A stretch of DNA of 64,000 nucleotides from Physcousia sp015060555. GTDB lineage: Bacteria > Bacteroidota > Bacteroidia > Bacteroidales > Bacteroidaceae. This document shows positions 7,816 to 16,373 of the stretch, piece after piece (the stretch's first letter is position 1; each line of letters begins with the position of its first letter). Where the stretch lies: positions 129,273-193,272 of the forward strand of contig SUYG01000014.1 of assembly GCA_015060555.1 (NCBI GenBank). The letters are read 5' to 3'. The translations under genes were made by a program, and so were the position numbers. The notes under the pieces are model-generated. The model made no database searches, had not been told where the DNA came from, and saw only the letters and a program-made list of their open reading frames with translations.

Positions 7816-8259
7816 ATGAAATTGAATAATTTGCAACCCGCTGCTGGCAGCACGACTGCGCGCAAGCGCATCGGTCGCGGTCCCGGTTCCGGTCTCGGTG
7901 GTACTTCCACACGTGGTCATAAGGGTGCCAAGGCACGTTCGGGTTATAAGAAGAAGATTGGTTTCGAAGGTGGTCAGATGCCTTTGCAGCGTCGTCTGCC
8001 GAAGTTCGGCTTCAAGAACATTAACCGCAAGGAGTACGCTCCTGTGAACCTGAGCACGCTCCAGAAGCTCGCAGAGCAGGGTCTCGAGAAGATTGGCCTT
8101 GCTGAGATTGTCGCCGCTGGCTTTGCCAAGAGTGGCGAACTGGTGAAGGTCCTGGGTAGGGGCGAGCTCAAGGCCAAGGTAACTGTTGAGGCCAACGCCT
8201 TCTCCAAGACTGCCGAGGCTGCCATTACGGCTGCCGGCGGAACCGCAACAACTCTGTAA
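7816..8259 (+). CDS. rplO: 50S ribosomal protein L15 (uL15)
   Basis: This is a large-subunit assembly protein. The 147 residues begin MKLNNLQPAAGSTTARKRIG and have the Gly-rich GPGSGLGGTSTRGHKGAKAR tract. FEGGQMPLQRRLPKFGF follows, then a C-terminal domain ending in an Ala-rich AEAAITAAGGTATTL. It lies directly upstream of secY, as usual. Confidence 0.98.
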   Translation: MKLNNLQPAAGSTTARKRIGRGPGSGLGGTSTRGHKGAKARSGYKKKIGFEGGQMPLQRRLPKFGFKNINRKEYAPVNLSTLQKLAEQGLEKIGLAEIVAAGFAKSGELVKVLGRGELKAKVTVEANAFSKTAEAAITAAGGTATTL

Positions 8260-8271
8260 GACTAAAGACTC

Positions 8272-9618
8272 ATGAAGAAGTTTTTTGCAACACTGAAGAA
8301 CATTTGGATGATTGAGGATCTCCGCATGAAGATCCTCATCACCATTGGCTTTGCCGCCATCTACCGTTTTGGTTCGTTTGTGGTGCTCCCTGGCATCAAC
8401 CCCAACCACCTGGTAGCTCTGCGCGAGCAGACCAGCGAAGGCTTGATGAGTCTTCTGAACATGTTCTCGGGAGGTGCTTTCTCCAATGCGTCCATCTTCG
8501 CACTGGGAATTATGCCCTACATCACAGCCTCCATCGTTATTCAGTTGCTGGCTGTAGCAGTGCCTTATTTCCAGAAGATGCAGCGTGAGGGTGAGAGCGG
8601 CCGTCGCAAGATAAACCAGTACACTCGCTATCTGACCATTTTCATCCTGCTGTTCCAGGCTCCCGGCTATCTGGTCAACCTGAAGCACCTTTCGGGCGGT
8701 GCCCTTGCACCTTCCATTGGATGGACTGTGTTCATGATTAGTTCCACGGTGATTCTTGCCGCTGGCAGTATGTTCATCCTTTGGTTGGGTGAGCGCATCA
8801 CGGACAAGGGTATTGGCAACGGTGTATCCATGATCATCATGCTCGGTATCATCGCCCGTCTGCCGCAGGCTTTCGGTCAGGAGGCTGTCAGCCGCTTGAA
8901 CAACCTTAGCGGTGGTGGTTTGGTGATGTTCCTCATCGAGCTTGTCATCCTGTTCCTCGTCATCATGGCAGCTATTATGCTGACACAAGGTACGCGTAAG
9001 GTGCCTGTGCAGTATGCCAAGCGTGTCATGGGCGGTCAGCAGATTGGCGGTGCCCGTCAGTATATCCCCTTGAAGCTCTTCGCAGCCAACGTGATGCCTA
9101 TCATCTTCGCACAGGCTATCATGTTCCTGCCTATCACCCTTTTGCAGGCATTCAGCGACGGTCAGAATCCCTCTGCGGTCCTGATGGCTCTTTCCGATCA
9201 CACCAGCTGGGCTTACAATCTTGTCTTCGCTGCCCTCATCATCATCTTCACGTACCTCTACACTGCCATCACGATGAACCCCGTTCAGATGGCTGAGGAC
9301 ATGAAGCGCAACAACGGCTTCATCCCCGGTGTGCGTCCTGGTAAGGACACGGCAGACTACATCGACAATGTGATGTCCCACATCATGTTGCCGGGCTCTC
9401 TCTTCCTGGCTTTCATTGCTTGTATGCCCGCTTTCGCTGGCCTGCTCAATGTCCAGCCGGAATTCGCCCAGTTCTTTGGTGGAACCTCCCTGCTCATTCT
9501 GGTCGGTGTTGTCCTCGACACGCTGCAGCAGATTGAGAGTCATCTGCTCATGCGACACTACGATGGCCTGCTCGAATCAGGCCGCATTCGTGGACGTGGC
9601 GGTGTCAGTGCCTATTAA
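8272..9618 (+). CDS. secY: Preprotein translocase subunit SecY
   Basis: This is the channel subunit of the SecYEG translocon in the inner membrane, through which the many exported proteins of this window would pass. The 448 residues contain about ten hydrophobic helices. Family hallmarks visible are FSGGAFSNASIFALGIMPYI and LWLGERITDKGIGNG. Later come the basic loop RKVPVQYAKR and the conserved GFIPGVRPG. It starts 12 bases after rplO and is followed 15 bases later by map. Confidence 0.98.
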   Translation: MKKFFATLKNIWMIEDLRMKILITIGFAAIYRFGSFVVLPGINPNHLVALREQTSEGLMSLLNMFSGGAFSNASIFALGIMPYITASIVIQLLAVAVPYFQKMQREGESGRRKINQYTRYLTIFILLFQAPGYLVNLKHLSGGALAPSIGWTVFMISSTVILAAGSMFILWLGERITDKGIGNGVSMIIMLGIIARLPQAFGQEAVSRLNNLSGGGLVMFLIELVILFLVIMAAIMLTQGTRKVPVQYAKRVMGGQQIGGARQYIPLKLFAANVMPIIFAQAIMFLPITLLQAFSDGQNPSAVLMALSDHTSWAYNLVFAALIIIFTYLYTAITMNPVQMAEDMKRNNGFIPGVRPGKDTADYIDNVMSHIMLPGSLFLAFIACMPAFAGLLNVQPEFAQFFGGTSLLILVGVVLDTLQQIESHLLMRHYDGLLESGRIRGRGGVSAY

Positions 9619-9633
9619 GCGTTCAGTGAATTC

Positions 9634-10434
9634 ATGATATATCTGAAGACCGAAGACGAGATCGAGCTGATGCGAGCTGCCAATCAACTGGTGGCACAGA
9701 CGCTCGCCGAGGTGGGTAAGGCTATCCGACCGGGTGTCACTACCGCACAGCTCAATCGTCTCGCCGAGGAATTCATCCGCGACCATGATGCAGAGCCCAC
9801 CTTCCTGGGTTTCCCCAACCCTTATGGTGGCCCTTTCCCGGGCAGCATCTGCACCTCCGTCAACGACGTTGTCGTTCACGGTGTCCCTTCGGAGAAGACC
9901 ATCTTGCGTGATGGCGACATCGTCTCCGTGGATTGCGGCACGTTGCTCAATGGCTACAATGGCGATTCCTGCTACACCTTCATGGTGGGTGAGGTCGCCG
10001 AGGATGTCAAGCACCTCCTCCGCACTACGAAGGAAGCGCTCTACAAGGGCATCGAGAGTGCTGTTGCAGGCTTTCGCATCGGTGACATCGGCTATGCCGT
10101 CCAGAGTCACTGCGAGGCACAAGGCTTCGGCGTAGTTCGCGAGTTTGTGGGCCACGGCATTGGTCGTGAGATGCATGAGGACCCTCAGGTGCCCAACTAC
10201 GGCCGCCGCGGCCAGGGCAAGCAGCTGAAGAACGGCCTCTGCATCGCCATAGAACCCATGATTACCATGGGCAGCTATGAGGTCTATCTCGACGAGGATC
10301 GTTGGACAGTGCACACGCGTGATGGCAAACCTGCCGCACACTTTGAGCACACCATCGCTATCCACCACGGCAAGGCTGACATCCTGTCTTCCTTCGCCGA
10401 CATCGAGGCCCTGGAAACCCAGCGCTACAGCTGA
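9634..10434 (+). CDS. map: Methionine aminopeptidase, type I
   Basis: This enzyme removes the initiator methionine from nascent proteins in the cytoplasm. It has 266 residues with the five metal ligands visible: two Asp in SVDCGTLLNGYNGDSCYTF, His in GHGIGREMHEDP, Glu in AIEPMIT and Glu in HFEHTIAI. Its place between secY and infA is typical of Bacteroidetes. The next gene, infA, follows after 57 bases. Confidence 0.97.
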   Translation: MIYLKTEDEIELMRAANQLVAQTLAEVGKAIRPGVTTAQLNRLAEEFIRDHDAEPTFLGFPNPYGGPFPGSICTSVNDVVVHGVPSEKTILRDGDIVSVDCGTLLNGYNGDSCYTFMVGEVAEDVKHLLRTTKEALYKGIESAVAGFRIGDIGYAVQSHCEAQGFGVVREFVGHGIGREMHEDPQVPNYGRRGQGKQLKNGLCIAIEPMITMGSYEVYLDEDRWTVHTRDGKPAAHFEHTIAIHHGKADILSSFADIEALETQRYS

Positions 10435-10491
10435 CCCTCACTTCAGAATCATTATTCCACATCTGTCAACTCAGAAACCAAGAATCACAAT

Positions 10492-10710
10492 ATGGCAAAA
10501 CAATCCGCTATTGAGCAAGACGGTCAGATTATTGAAGCGCTCTCCAATGCTATGTTCCGCGTGGAGCTGGAGAACGGCCATCAGATTACCGCGCATATCT
10601 CTGGCAAGATGAGAATGCATTACATCAAGATCCTGCCCGGGGACAAGGTGAAGGTCGAGATGAGCCCCTACGACCTCACAAAGGGACGCATCGTATTCCG
10701 ATTCAAGTAA
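10492..10710 (+). CDS. infA: Translation initiation factor IF-1
   Basis: This 72-residue S1/OB-fold protein occupies the A site during initiation. The sequence MAKQSAIEQDGQIIEALSN then MFRVELENGHQITAHISGKMR and KILPGDKVKVEMSPYDLTKGRI covers the whole family consensus. rpmJ follows after 13 bases. Confidence 0.98.
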   Translation: MAKQSAIEQDGQIIEALSNAMFRVELENGHQITAHISGKMRMHYIKILPGDKVKVEMSPYDLTKGRIVFRFK

Positions 10711-10723
10711 AAAAGTCAACAAT

Positions 10724-10840
10724 ATGAAAACAAGAGCATCTTTAAAAAAGCGTACCCCTGACTGCAAGATCGTGCGTCGCAAGGGTCGTTTGTACGTGAT
10801 TAACAAGAAGAACCCTAAGTTCAAGACACGTCAGGGTTAA
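10724..10840 (+). CDS. rpmJ: 50S ribosomal protein L36 (bL36), zinc-free form
   Basis: The 38 residues start MKTRASLKKRTPDCKIVRRK and end with NPKFKTRQG, matching bL36. The canonical zinc ribbon (Cys-x2-Cys...Cys...His) is missing: only one Cys, at residue 14, remains. This is the C-minus type often found in Bacteroidetes. The gene is between infA and rpsM, the usual location. Confidence 0.95.
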   Translation: MKTRASLKKRTPDCKIVRRKGRLYVINKKNPKFKTRQG

Positions 10841-10875
10841 GGCAAATCGTAAATTGTAAATCGTAATTTCAAGAT

Positions 10876-11256
10876 ATGGCAATAAGAATTGTTGGTGTCG
10901 ATTTGCCTCAGAACAAGAGAGGCGAAATCGCTTTGACCTATGTCTATGGCATCGGTCGCAGTAGCTCAGCAAAGATCCTGGAGAAAGCCGGTGTCGATAA
11001 GGACATCAAGGTGAAGGACTGGACCGACGACCAGGCTTCAAAGATCCGTGAGGTCATCGCTGCAGACTACAAGGTAGAGGGCGACCTCCGCTCCGAAATC
11101 GCTATGAACATCAAGCGTCTGATGGATATCGGCTGCTACCGTGGTGTTCGTCATCGTAATGGACTTCCCGTTCGCGGACAAAGCACAAAGAACAATGCCC
11201 GTACTCGTAAGGGTAAGAAGAAGACCGTTGCGAACAAGAAGAAGGCCACGAAGTAA
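10876..11256 (+). CDS. rpsM: 30S ribosomal protein S13 (uS13)
   Basis: This small-subunit head protein contacts P-site tRNA. The 126 residues start MAIRIVGVDLPQNKRGEIAL, include the helix-hairpin-helix YVYGIGRSSSAKIL, and end with GLPVRGQSTKNNARTRKGKKKTVANKKK. The short gap upstream is filled with AAATCGTAAAT-type AT-rich repeats, which occur again before rpsK and at 34222-34262. Confidence 0.98.
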   Translation: MAIRIVGVDLPQNKRGEIALTYVYGIGRSSSAKILEKAGVDKDIKVKDWTDDQASKIREVIAADYKVEGDLRSEIAMNIKRLMDIGCYRGVRHRNGLPVRGQSTKNNARTRKGKKKTVANKKKATK

Positions 11257-11300
11257 TAAAGAATAGTAAATAGAAAATCGTCAAATCGTAATTTTAAGAT

Positions 11301-11690
11301 ATGGCAAAGAAAACAGTTGCAGCAAAGAAAAGAAACGTGAAGGTTGACGCGCTTGGCCAGCTCCATGTCCACAGCTCCTTCAACAATGTCATCGTTTCGC
11401 TTGCCAACAGCGAGGGTCAGATTATCTCTTGGTCCAGCGCCGGCAAGATGGGTTTCCGTGGTTCCAAGAAGAACACTCCCTATGCCGCTCAGATGGCCGC
11501 TCAGGACTGCGCCAAGGTTGCTTACGACCTCGGTCTGCGCAAGGTGAAAGCTTATGTGAAGGGTCCTGGCAACGGTCGTGAGTCCGCAATCCGCACCATC
11601 CATGGTGCCGGCATCGAGGTTGTCGAAATCGTCGACGTCACTCCGCTGCCCCACAACGGATGCCGCCCCCCGAAGCGTCGTAGAGTGTAA
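11301..11690 (+). CDS. rpsK: 30S ribosomal protein S11 (uS11)
   Basis: This platform protein lines the E-site mRNA path. The 129 residues contain HVHSSFNNVIVSLANSEG, WSSAGKMGFRGSKKNTPYAAQ and the conserved end VTPLPHNGCRPPKRRRV. It follows rpsM and precedes rpsD, as in alpha operons. Confidence 0.98.
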   Translation: MAKKTVAAKKRNVKVDALGQLHVHSSFNNVIVSLANSEGQIISWSSAGKMGFRGSKKNTPYAAQMAAQDCAKVAYDLGLRKVKAYVKGPGNGRESAIRTIHGAGIEVVEIVDVTPLPHNGCRPPKRRRV

Positions 11691-11766
11691 TATATCAGGA
11701 AAACCTAGGCACAGCTAGGGCTCCCTAGGCCCTTTAAACTATAAACTTTATACATTAAACTCAAAT

Positions 11767-12372
11767 ATGGCTAGATATACTGGTCCTAAGTCAAAGATTG
11801 CTCGCCGCTTCGGCGATGCCATTTTCGGTCCCGACAAGGTTCTGTCCAAGCGTAACTTCCCCCCCGGACAGCATGGCAACAACCGTCGTCGCAAGACCTC
11901 TGAGTATGGAATCATGCTTGCTGAGAAGCAGAAGGCAAAGTACACCTATGGTGTTCTTGAGAAGCAGTTCCGCAATATGTTCGAGAAGGCAGCCCGCACC
12001 AACGGTATCACCGGTGAGATTCTTCTTCAGAACCTCGAGTGCCGTCTGGACAACATTGTCTTCCGTCTCGGTATTGCTCCCACGCGTGCTGCCGCACGTC
12101 AGCTGGTGAGCCACCGCCACATCGTTGTCGACGGCAAGGTTGTGAGTATTCCCTCTTTCTCCGTTAAGCCCGGTCAGATCGTGGGCGTGCGCGAGAAGGC
12201 CAAGTCTCTTGAGGTGATAGCCGCAGCTCTCGCTGGCTTTAACCACAGCAAATATCCCTGGATCGAGTGGGACGAGTCCCAGAAGGCCGGTAAGCTGCTG
12301 CACAAGCCCGAGCGCGCAGACATCCCCGAGAATATCAAGGAGCAACTGATCGTTGAATTGTACTCTAAATAA
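11767..12372 (+). CDS. rpsD: 30S ribosomal protein S4 (uS4)
   Basis: This is a primary 16S rRNA binder; in E. coli it also regulates the alpha operon. The 201 residues start MARYTGPKSKIARRFG, and there are no zinc-binding cysteines in the N-terminal domain. The S4 RNA-binding domain is at about residues 92-155 (RLDNIVFRLGIAPTRAAARQ, SHRHIVVDGKVV). The 76-base gap upstream has a CCTAGG-rich imperfect inverted repeat at about 11706-11731. Confidence 0.97.
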   Translation: MARYTGPKSKIARRFGDAIFGPDKVLSKRNFPPGQHGNNRRRKTSEYGIMLAEKQKAKYTYGVLEKQFRNMFEKAARTNGITGEILLQNLECRLDNIVFRLGIAPTRAAARQLVSHRHIVVDGKVVSIPSFSVKPGQIVGVREKAKSLEVIAAALAGFNHSKYPWIEWDESQKAGKLLHKPERADIPENIKEQLIVELYSK

Positions 12373-12381
12373 GAATTAATC

Positions 12382-13374
12382 ATGGCGATATTAGCATTTC
12401 AAAAACCTGACAAGGTGTTAATGGTGGAGGCCGACGACAAATACGGCAAGTTCGAATTTCGTCCGTTGGAGCCCGGCTTCGGTATTACCGTGGGTAATGC
12501 GCTTCGCCGTATCTTGCTCTCTTCACTTGAGGGTTATGCTATCAATACCGTACGTATTGAGGGCGTAGAACACGAATTCGCATCCGTTCCCGGTGTGAAA
12601 GAGGACGTCACCAACATCATCCTGAACCTGAAGCAAGTTCGCTTCAAGCAGGTGGTGGAAGAATTCGAGAATGAGAAAGTCAGCATCACCGTTGAGAACA
12701 CTACGGAGTTCAAGGCCGGTGACTTCAACAAGTATCTGACCGGATTCGAAGTGTTAAACCCCGAATTAGTGATCTGTCATTTAGACAACAAGGCAACGAT
12801 GCAGATGGAAATCAGCATCAACAAAGGCCGCGGCTATGTCCCCAGCGACGAGAACCGTGAGTTCTGCACAGACGTCAACGTGCTGCCCATCGATTCCATT
12901 TACACTCCTATCCGCAATGTCAAGTACGCCGTAGAGAACTTCCGCGTTGAGCAGAAGACCGACTACGAGAAACTCGTGCTTGAAATCACCACCGATGGTT
13001 CCATCCACCCGAAGAACGCCCTCAAGGAGGCTGCCAAGATCCTCATCTACCACTTCATGCTCTTCTCCGACGAGAAGATCACGCTTGAGAACTCCGATGC
13101 CGACGGCAACGAAGAGTTCGACGAGGAAGTGCTCCACATGCGCCAGCTCCTCAAGACCAAGCTTGTTGACATGGATCTCTCTGTCCGTGCCCTCAACTGC
13201 TTGAAGGCTGCCGATGTAGAGACGCTGGGAGATCTGGTGCAGTTCAACAAGACTGACCTCCTCAAGTTCCGCAACTTCGGTAAGAAATCGCTCACTGAGC
13301 TTGATGATTTGCTCGAGAGTCTGAATCTGTCGTTTGGAACCGATATTTCAAAGTATAAATTAGACAAAGAATAA
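12382..13374 (+). CDS. rpoA: DNA-directed RNA polymerase subunit alpha
   Basis: Two alpha subunits nucleate RNA polymerase assembly and contact upstream promoter DNA and activators. The 330 residues show the N-terminal dimerisation domain (FRPLEPGFGITVGNALRRIL, EGYAINTVRIEGVEHEF). The C-terminal helix-hairpin-helix domain from about residue 255 contains NCLKAADVETLGDLVQF and FRNFGKKSLTELDDLLESL. rplQ begins 3 bases after its stop. Confidence 0.98.
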   Translation: MAILAFQKPDKVLMVEADDKYGKFEFRPLEPGFGITVGNALRRILLSSLEGYAINTVRIEGVEHEFASVPGVKEDVTNIILNLKQVRFKQVVEEFENEKVSITVENTTEFKAGDFNKYLTGFEVLNPELVICHLDNKATMQMEISINKGRGYVPSDENREFCTDVNVLPIDSIYTPIRNVKYAVENFRVEQKTDYEKLVLEITTDGSIHPKNALKEAAKILIYHFMLFSDEKITLENSDADGNEEFDEEVLHMRQLLKTKLVDMDLSVRALNCLKAADVETLGDLVQFNKTDLLKFRNFGKKSLTELDDLLESLNLSFGTDISKYKLDKE

Positions 13375-13377
13375 ACA

Positions 13378-13872
13378 ATGAGACACGGTAAGAAATTTAA
13401 CCATCTGGGCCGTACTGCATCCCACAGAGACGCCATGCTCGCTAACATGGCAACTTCTCTGATCATGCACAAAAGAATCACTACGACCCTCGCCAAGGCC
13501 AAGGCTCTGAAGAAGTATGTCGAGCCCCTGCTGACCAAGGCTAAGGAGGACTCGACCAACGCTCGCCGCGTGGTCTTCAGCCACCTCCAGAACAAATACG
13601 CTATCACAGAGCTGTTCCAGGTCATCAGCCCCAAAATTGCTGACCGTCCCGGTGGCTACACGCGTATCATCAAGACCGGCTTCCGCCAGGGCGACCAGGC
13701 CGCTATGTGCTTCATCGAACTTGTTGACTTCGATGAGAACATGGCTAAGACCACCAAAAAGGCCACTCGCACGCGCCGTAGCCGCAAGAGCGCTGCACCT
13801 GCCGCAGAGGCAGCTGCACCCGTTGCTGAGGCACCTGCTGCTGAGGCACCCGCAGAACCCGCTGCAGAATAA
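13378..13872 (+). CDS. rplQ: 50S ribosomal protein L17 (bL17) with Ala/Glu-rich tail
   Basis: This large-subunit protein surrounds the tunnel exit. Residues 1-120 match bL17 (MRHGKKFNHLGRTASHRDAM, RPGGYTRIIKTGFRQGDQA). Residues about 124-164 form a tail with a basic part (KKATRTRRSRK) and then repeated Ala-Glu/Ala-Pro units. This low-complexity extension is seen in other Bacteroidetes L17 proteins and probably protrudes from the ribosome. The gene closes the operon and is followed by a terminator. Confidence 0.96.
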   Translation: MRHGKKFNHLGRTASHRDAMLANMATSLIMHKRITTTLAKAKALKKYVEPLLTKAKEDSTNARRVVFSHLQNKYAITELFQVISPKIADRPGGYTRIIKTGFRQGDQAAMCFIELVDFDENMAKTTKKATRTRRSRKSAAPAAEAAAPVAEAPAAEAPAEPAAE

Positions 13873-13895
13873 TTCTATTTGCTATACGATAGGAC

Positions 13896-13928
13896 AAGGG
13901 CGACCCGTGAGGGCCGCCTTTGTTGTTT
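13896..13928 (+). terminator. Terminator of the ribosomal protein operon
   Basis: An 8-base-pair stem with one mismatch (GGCGACCC against GGGCCGCC, loop GTGA) can be extended by an A/T-rich base. It is followed by a T-rich tract (TTTGTTGTTT). It lies 24 bases after the rplQ stop. Confidence 0.7.
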
Positions 13929-13974
13929 CTGATGGCTAAAGTCTCGGACATTTATGTAATCTTTTCAGATAAAA

Positions 13975-14006
13975 TTTGGTAGGTTGGCTTCGAGTGTGTA
14001 CCTTTG
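13975..14006 (+). promoter_or_regulatory. Bacteroidetes-type promoter for the glycosyltransferase gene
   Basis: The -7 box TACCTTTG (13999-14006) and the -33 box TTTG (13975-13978) are separated by 20 bases, matching the known Bacteroidetes sigma-ABfr consensus. The gene starts at 14034. Confidence 0.7.
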
Positions 14007-14033
14007 TAGCCGAAAATAACGAGCGTAGCATCT

Positions 14034-15116
14034 ATGAAATACAGCATCATCATCCCTGTCTATAACCGCCCCGAGGAGGTGGCGGAGTTGCTGCAGAGCC
14101 TTTCTCGGCAGACTTTCCGCGACTTCGATGTCCACGTGGTGGAGGACGGCTCCGATGTCCCCTGCCGCGAGGTGTGCGACCACTTCGCCAACCGCCTGGA
14201 CATCCACTACCACATGAAGGAGAATGGCGGTCCGGGTGCAGCGCGCAACTATGGTGCCGAGCGTGCTGCTGGCGACTACTTCATTGTGCTGGACTCTGAT
14301 GTCGTGCTGCCTTCCACCTACCTCTCTGCCATCGAGAATGCGCTGAGCGAGACACCCTGCGATGCCTTTGGCGGTCCCGATCGCGCCCACCCCGACTTCA
14401 CGCCTGTGCAGAAGGCCATCAGCTATTCGATGACGTCGTTCTTCACTACGGGAGGCATTCGTGGCGGCAAGCAGAAGCTCGACAAGTTCTATCCCCGTTC
14501 CTTCAACATGGGCGTACGCCGTGACCTCTGGCAGCAGTTGGGCGGTTTCCGCCAGATGCGCTTTGGCGAGGACATCGACTTCAGCTACCGTCTGTGCGAG
14601 GCGGGCGCCCACTGTCGTCTGTTCCCCGAAGCGTGGGTGTGGCACAAGCGTCGCACCGACTTCCGCAAGTTCTTCCGCCAGGTGCGCAATTCCGGCATCG
14701 CCCGCATCAACCTGAAGTTGCTGCACCCCGGTTCCATGAAGTTTGTCCACAAGCTGCCGGCGCTGTTCACGCTGGGTTGCATCGGCCTTCTCATTTTCTT
14801 CGTTACGGGTCTGGTGCTGGCCATCATGGGCTTGAGCACCCTTACTGCTGAGGGCTGCAATATGGGTCTGATTGTCGTTTATTTCGGCTGCTTCCTCATG
14901 TTGGCATCCCTGCTGCCCCTGTTGCTCTATTCCCTCCTCATCTTCATTGATTCCTCCATCCGCAACCGCAGCATCCATGTAGGCCTCCTCTCCATCCCCG
15001 CCTCCTTTATCCAGCTCCTTGGCTACGGCACCGGCTTCCTCTCTGCCTTCTGGAAGCGGCTGGTGCTGAAGCGGCGAGACGAGGGGTTTGACAGCAATGA
15101 GTTGCTGTATAAATGA
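14034..15116 (+). CDS. Family 2 glycosyltransferase with C-terminal membrane helices
   Basis: The product probably transfers a sugar to a lipid-linked or cell-surface glycan at the inner membrane; donor and acceptor are unknown. Of the 360 residues, about 1-230 form a GT-A domain: SIIIPVYNRPEEV at the start, the DxD-like VLDSDVVLP at about residue 87, and the acceptor-side motif FGEDIDFSYR. Three hydrophobic segments follow (about 245-345) and a charged tail. It has its own promoter and is followed 29 bases later by radC, but nothing nearby points to a specific glycan pathway. Confidence 0.88.
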   Translation: MKYSIIIPVYNRPEEVAELLQSLSRQTFRDFDVHVVEDGSDVPCREVCDHFANRLDIHYHMKENGGPGAARNYGAERAAGDYFIVLDSDVVLPSTYLSAIENALSETPCDAFGGPDRAHPDFTPVQKAISYSMTSFFTTGGIRGGKQKLDKFYPRSFNMGVRRDLWQQLGGFRQMRFGEDIDFSYRLCEAGAHCRLFPEAWVWHKRRTDFRKFFRQVRNSGIARINLKLLHPGSMKFVHKLPALFTLGCIGLLIFFVTGLVLAIMGLSTLTAEGCNMGLIVVYFGCFLMLASLLPLLLYSLLIFIDSSIRNRSIHVGLLSIPASFIQLLGYGTGFLSAFWKRLVLKRRDEGFDSNELLYK

Positions 15117-15145
15117 AAAGTGAAAAGTAAATTCACTCCTTCAGT

Positions 15146-15829
15146 ATGAATATCAAGGACCTTCCTTTAGACGAGCGGCCGCGCGAGCGGTTGATGGAGC
15201 AGGGCGCAGCGGCGCTCTCGCCTGCCGAGTTGTTGGCCATCCTGATAGGTTCGGGGAACACCGAGGAGACGGCGGTGCAGCTCATGCAGCGCCTGCTGGC
15301 CGACTGCGGTGGCAGCCTAAAGGCCCTCAGCCGTCTGTCGCTGGCCGACCTGACAAAGAACTATAAAGGCTTGGGTCCGGCAAAGGCCGTCAGCATTCTC
15401 GCCGCCTGCGAGCTGGGCAAGCGCCGCCTGATGGAAGCCGCTGAGGAGAAACGCTATATCAAGTCGTCGGCAGACCTCTACCAGCTGATGCTGCCCCTGA
15501 TGCGCGACCTCGGCCACGAGGAGAGCTATGCCCTCTACCTGCGCGCTGACAATAGCCTCGCAGGCCGTCCCTTCCTCATCAGCAAAGGCGGCATCACGAG
15601 CACACAGGTCGATGTGCGCCTCGTCATCCGCGAAGCCCTCATCCGCCAGGCTTCCTCGCTGGCACTGGCTCACAACCACCCCTCCGGCAGCAAGCGTCCC
15701 TCGCGCGACGACGATGCCCTCACGGAGCACCTGCAGCGCGCCTGCAAGGTCATGAACCTTAAGTTCCTCGACCACATCATTGTCACCGACGGTGACTACT
15801 ACAGCTATAAGGAAGAGGGGAAGGTGTAA
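15146..15829 (+). CDS. radC: RadC-family (JAB/MPN domain) protein
   Basis: This family was once linked to DNA repair, but its function is unproven. It has 227 residues. The N-terminal part begins NIKDLPLDERPRERLMEQGA, with a helix-hairpin-helix stretch (LTKNYKGLGPAKAVSILAA). The C-terminal JAB domain carries the metal motif H-x-H-P-S-G-x-x-x-P-S-x-x-D (HNHPSGSKRPSRDD). The ATG at 15146 is the first sensible start. Length is normal for chromosomal RadC. Confidence 0.93.
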   Translation: MNIKDLPLDERPRERLMEQGAAALSPAELLAILIGSGNTEETAVQLMQRLLADCGGSLKALSRLSLADLTKNYKGLGPAKAVSILAACELGKRRLMEAAEEKRYIKSSADLYQLMLPLMRDLGHEESYALYLRADNSLAGRPFLISKGGITSTQVDVRLVIREALIRQASSLALAHNHPSGSKRPSRDDDALTEHLQRACKVMNLKFLDHIIVTDGDYYSYKEEGKV

Positions 15830-15835
15830 CATGTA

Positions 15836-15881
15836 CCACCCCCAACCCTTCCCATAGGGGAGGGGAGAGCCTGTGGGGTGG
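15836..15881 (+). repeat. G/C-rich palindromic repeat, intergenic copy
   Basis: A C-rich arm (CCACCCCCAACCCTTCCC) is followed by a G-rich arm ending GGGGTGG. It belongs to the palindrome family found at nine other places in this window. Here it lies between radC and the MIP18-like gene. Confidence 0.6.
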
Positions 15882-15912
15882 CAGTGAAAACATCGGAATG
15901 TCGGAAAGTCGG

Positions 15913-15952
15913 AATAACGTAATAACGAAATAACGTAATAACGAAATAACTT
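15913..15952 (+). repeat. Tandem 8-base repeat before the MIP18-like gene
   Basis: Alternating units AATAACGT and AATAACGA run for five copies and end right before the ATG at 15953. The leader of this gene is thus entirely low-complexity DNA. Confidence 0.8.
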
Positions 15953-16342
15953 ATGTCCAATAACACTACTTCGCGCCAGCCACTTCCCTCCCTTGCTGGA
16001 GGAGTTGAGGGTGGGCCTTCAGTAGGAGAGCCTGCTTCTGAGATCTACGATAAAATCGTGGAGATGCTCAAGACCGTCTATGACCCCGAGATCCCCGTGA
16101 ATGTCTATGACCTCGGCCTCGTCTATCGCATCGAACTCAGCGACGACCTCACGCAGCTCGACGTTGACATGACCATGACGGCCCCCTCATGCCCCATGGC
16201 CGACTTCATCCTCGAGGATGTGCGGCAGAAGCTGGAGAGCATCGAAGGCCTCGCCACCGTCAACGTCAACCTCGTCTTCGAACCCGAATGGACGCAGGAC
16301 ATGATGACCGAGGAAGCCAAGTTGGAGCTGGGGCTGTTGTGA
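15953..16342 (+). CDS. MIP18/DUF59-family Fe-S assembly protein (SufT/PaaD-like)
   Basis: Proteins of this family help mature or insert Fe-S clusters in the cytoplasm. The domain spans about residues 27-129, with VYDPEIPVNVYDLGLVYRI and the key cysteine in MTAPSCPMADFI, and the acidic tail EEAKLELGLL typical of Bacteroidetes copies. Family members usually start near the E-I-Y-D-K-I segment. The first 25 residues here are extra, and most are encoded by a G/C-rich palindromic repeat (15981-16017). The true start could be further downstream, but no in-frame ATG is obvious before the domain. Confidence 0.88.
   Translation: MSNNTTSRQPLPSLAGGVEGGPSVGEPASEIYDKIVEMLKTVYDPEIPVNVYDLGLVYRIELSDDLTQLDVDMTMTAPSCPMADFILEDVRQKLESIEGLATVNVNLVFEPEWTQDMMTEEAKLELGLL
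15981..16017 (+). repeat. Palindromic repeat copy inside the MIP18-like gene
   Basis: The sequence CTTCCCTCCCTTGCTGGAGG and the following GAGTTGAGGGTGGG resemble the G/C-rich palindromes elsewhere in the window. It is read in frame as PLPSLAGGVEGG, in the N-terminal extension. Confidence 0.55.
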
Positions 16343-16346
16343 TTCT

Positions 16347-16368
16347 TTATTTTTCACTTTTCACTCTA
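16347..16368 (+). repeat. TTTTCACT-type repeat between two genes
   Basis: The gap holds TTTATTTTTCACTTTTCACT, the same words that encode signal peptides at 22797-22826 and 23690-23725. Confidence 0.7.
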
Positions 16369-16373
16369 TCCGT

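Noticed and set aside
7789..9558. A 589-codon open frame on the minus strand opposite rplO and secY
   Set aside because: It is low-complexity His/Gln/Glu/Asp-rich and lies fully opposite two conserved genes; a shadow caused by GC-biased codon use.
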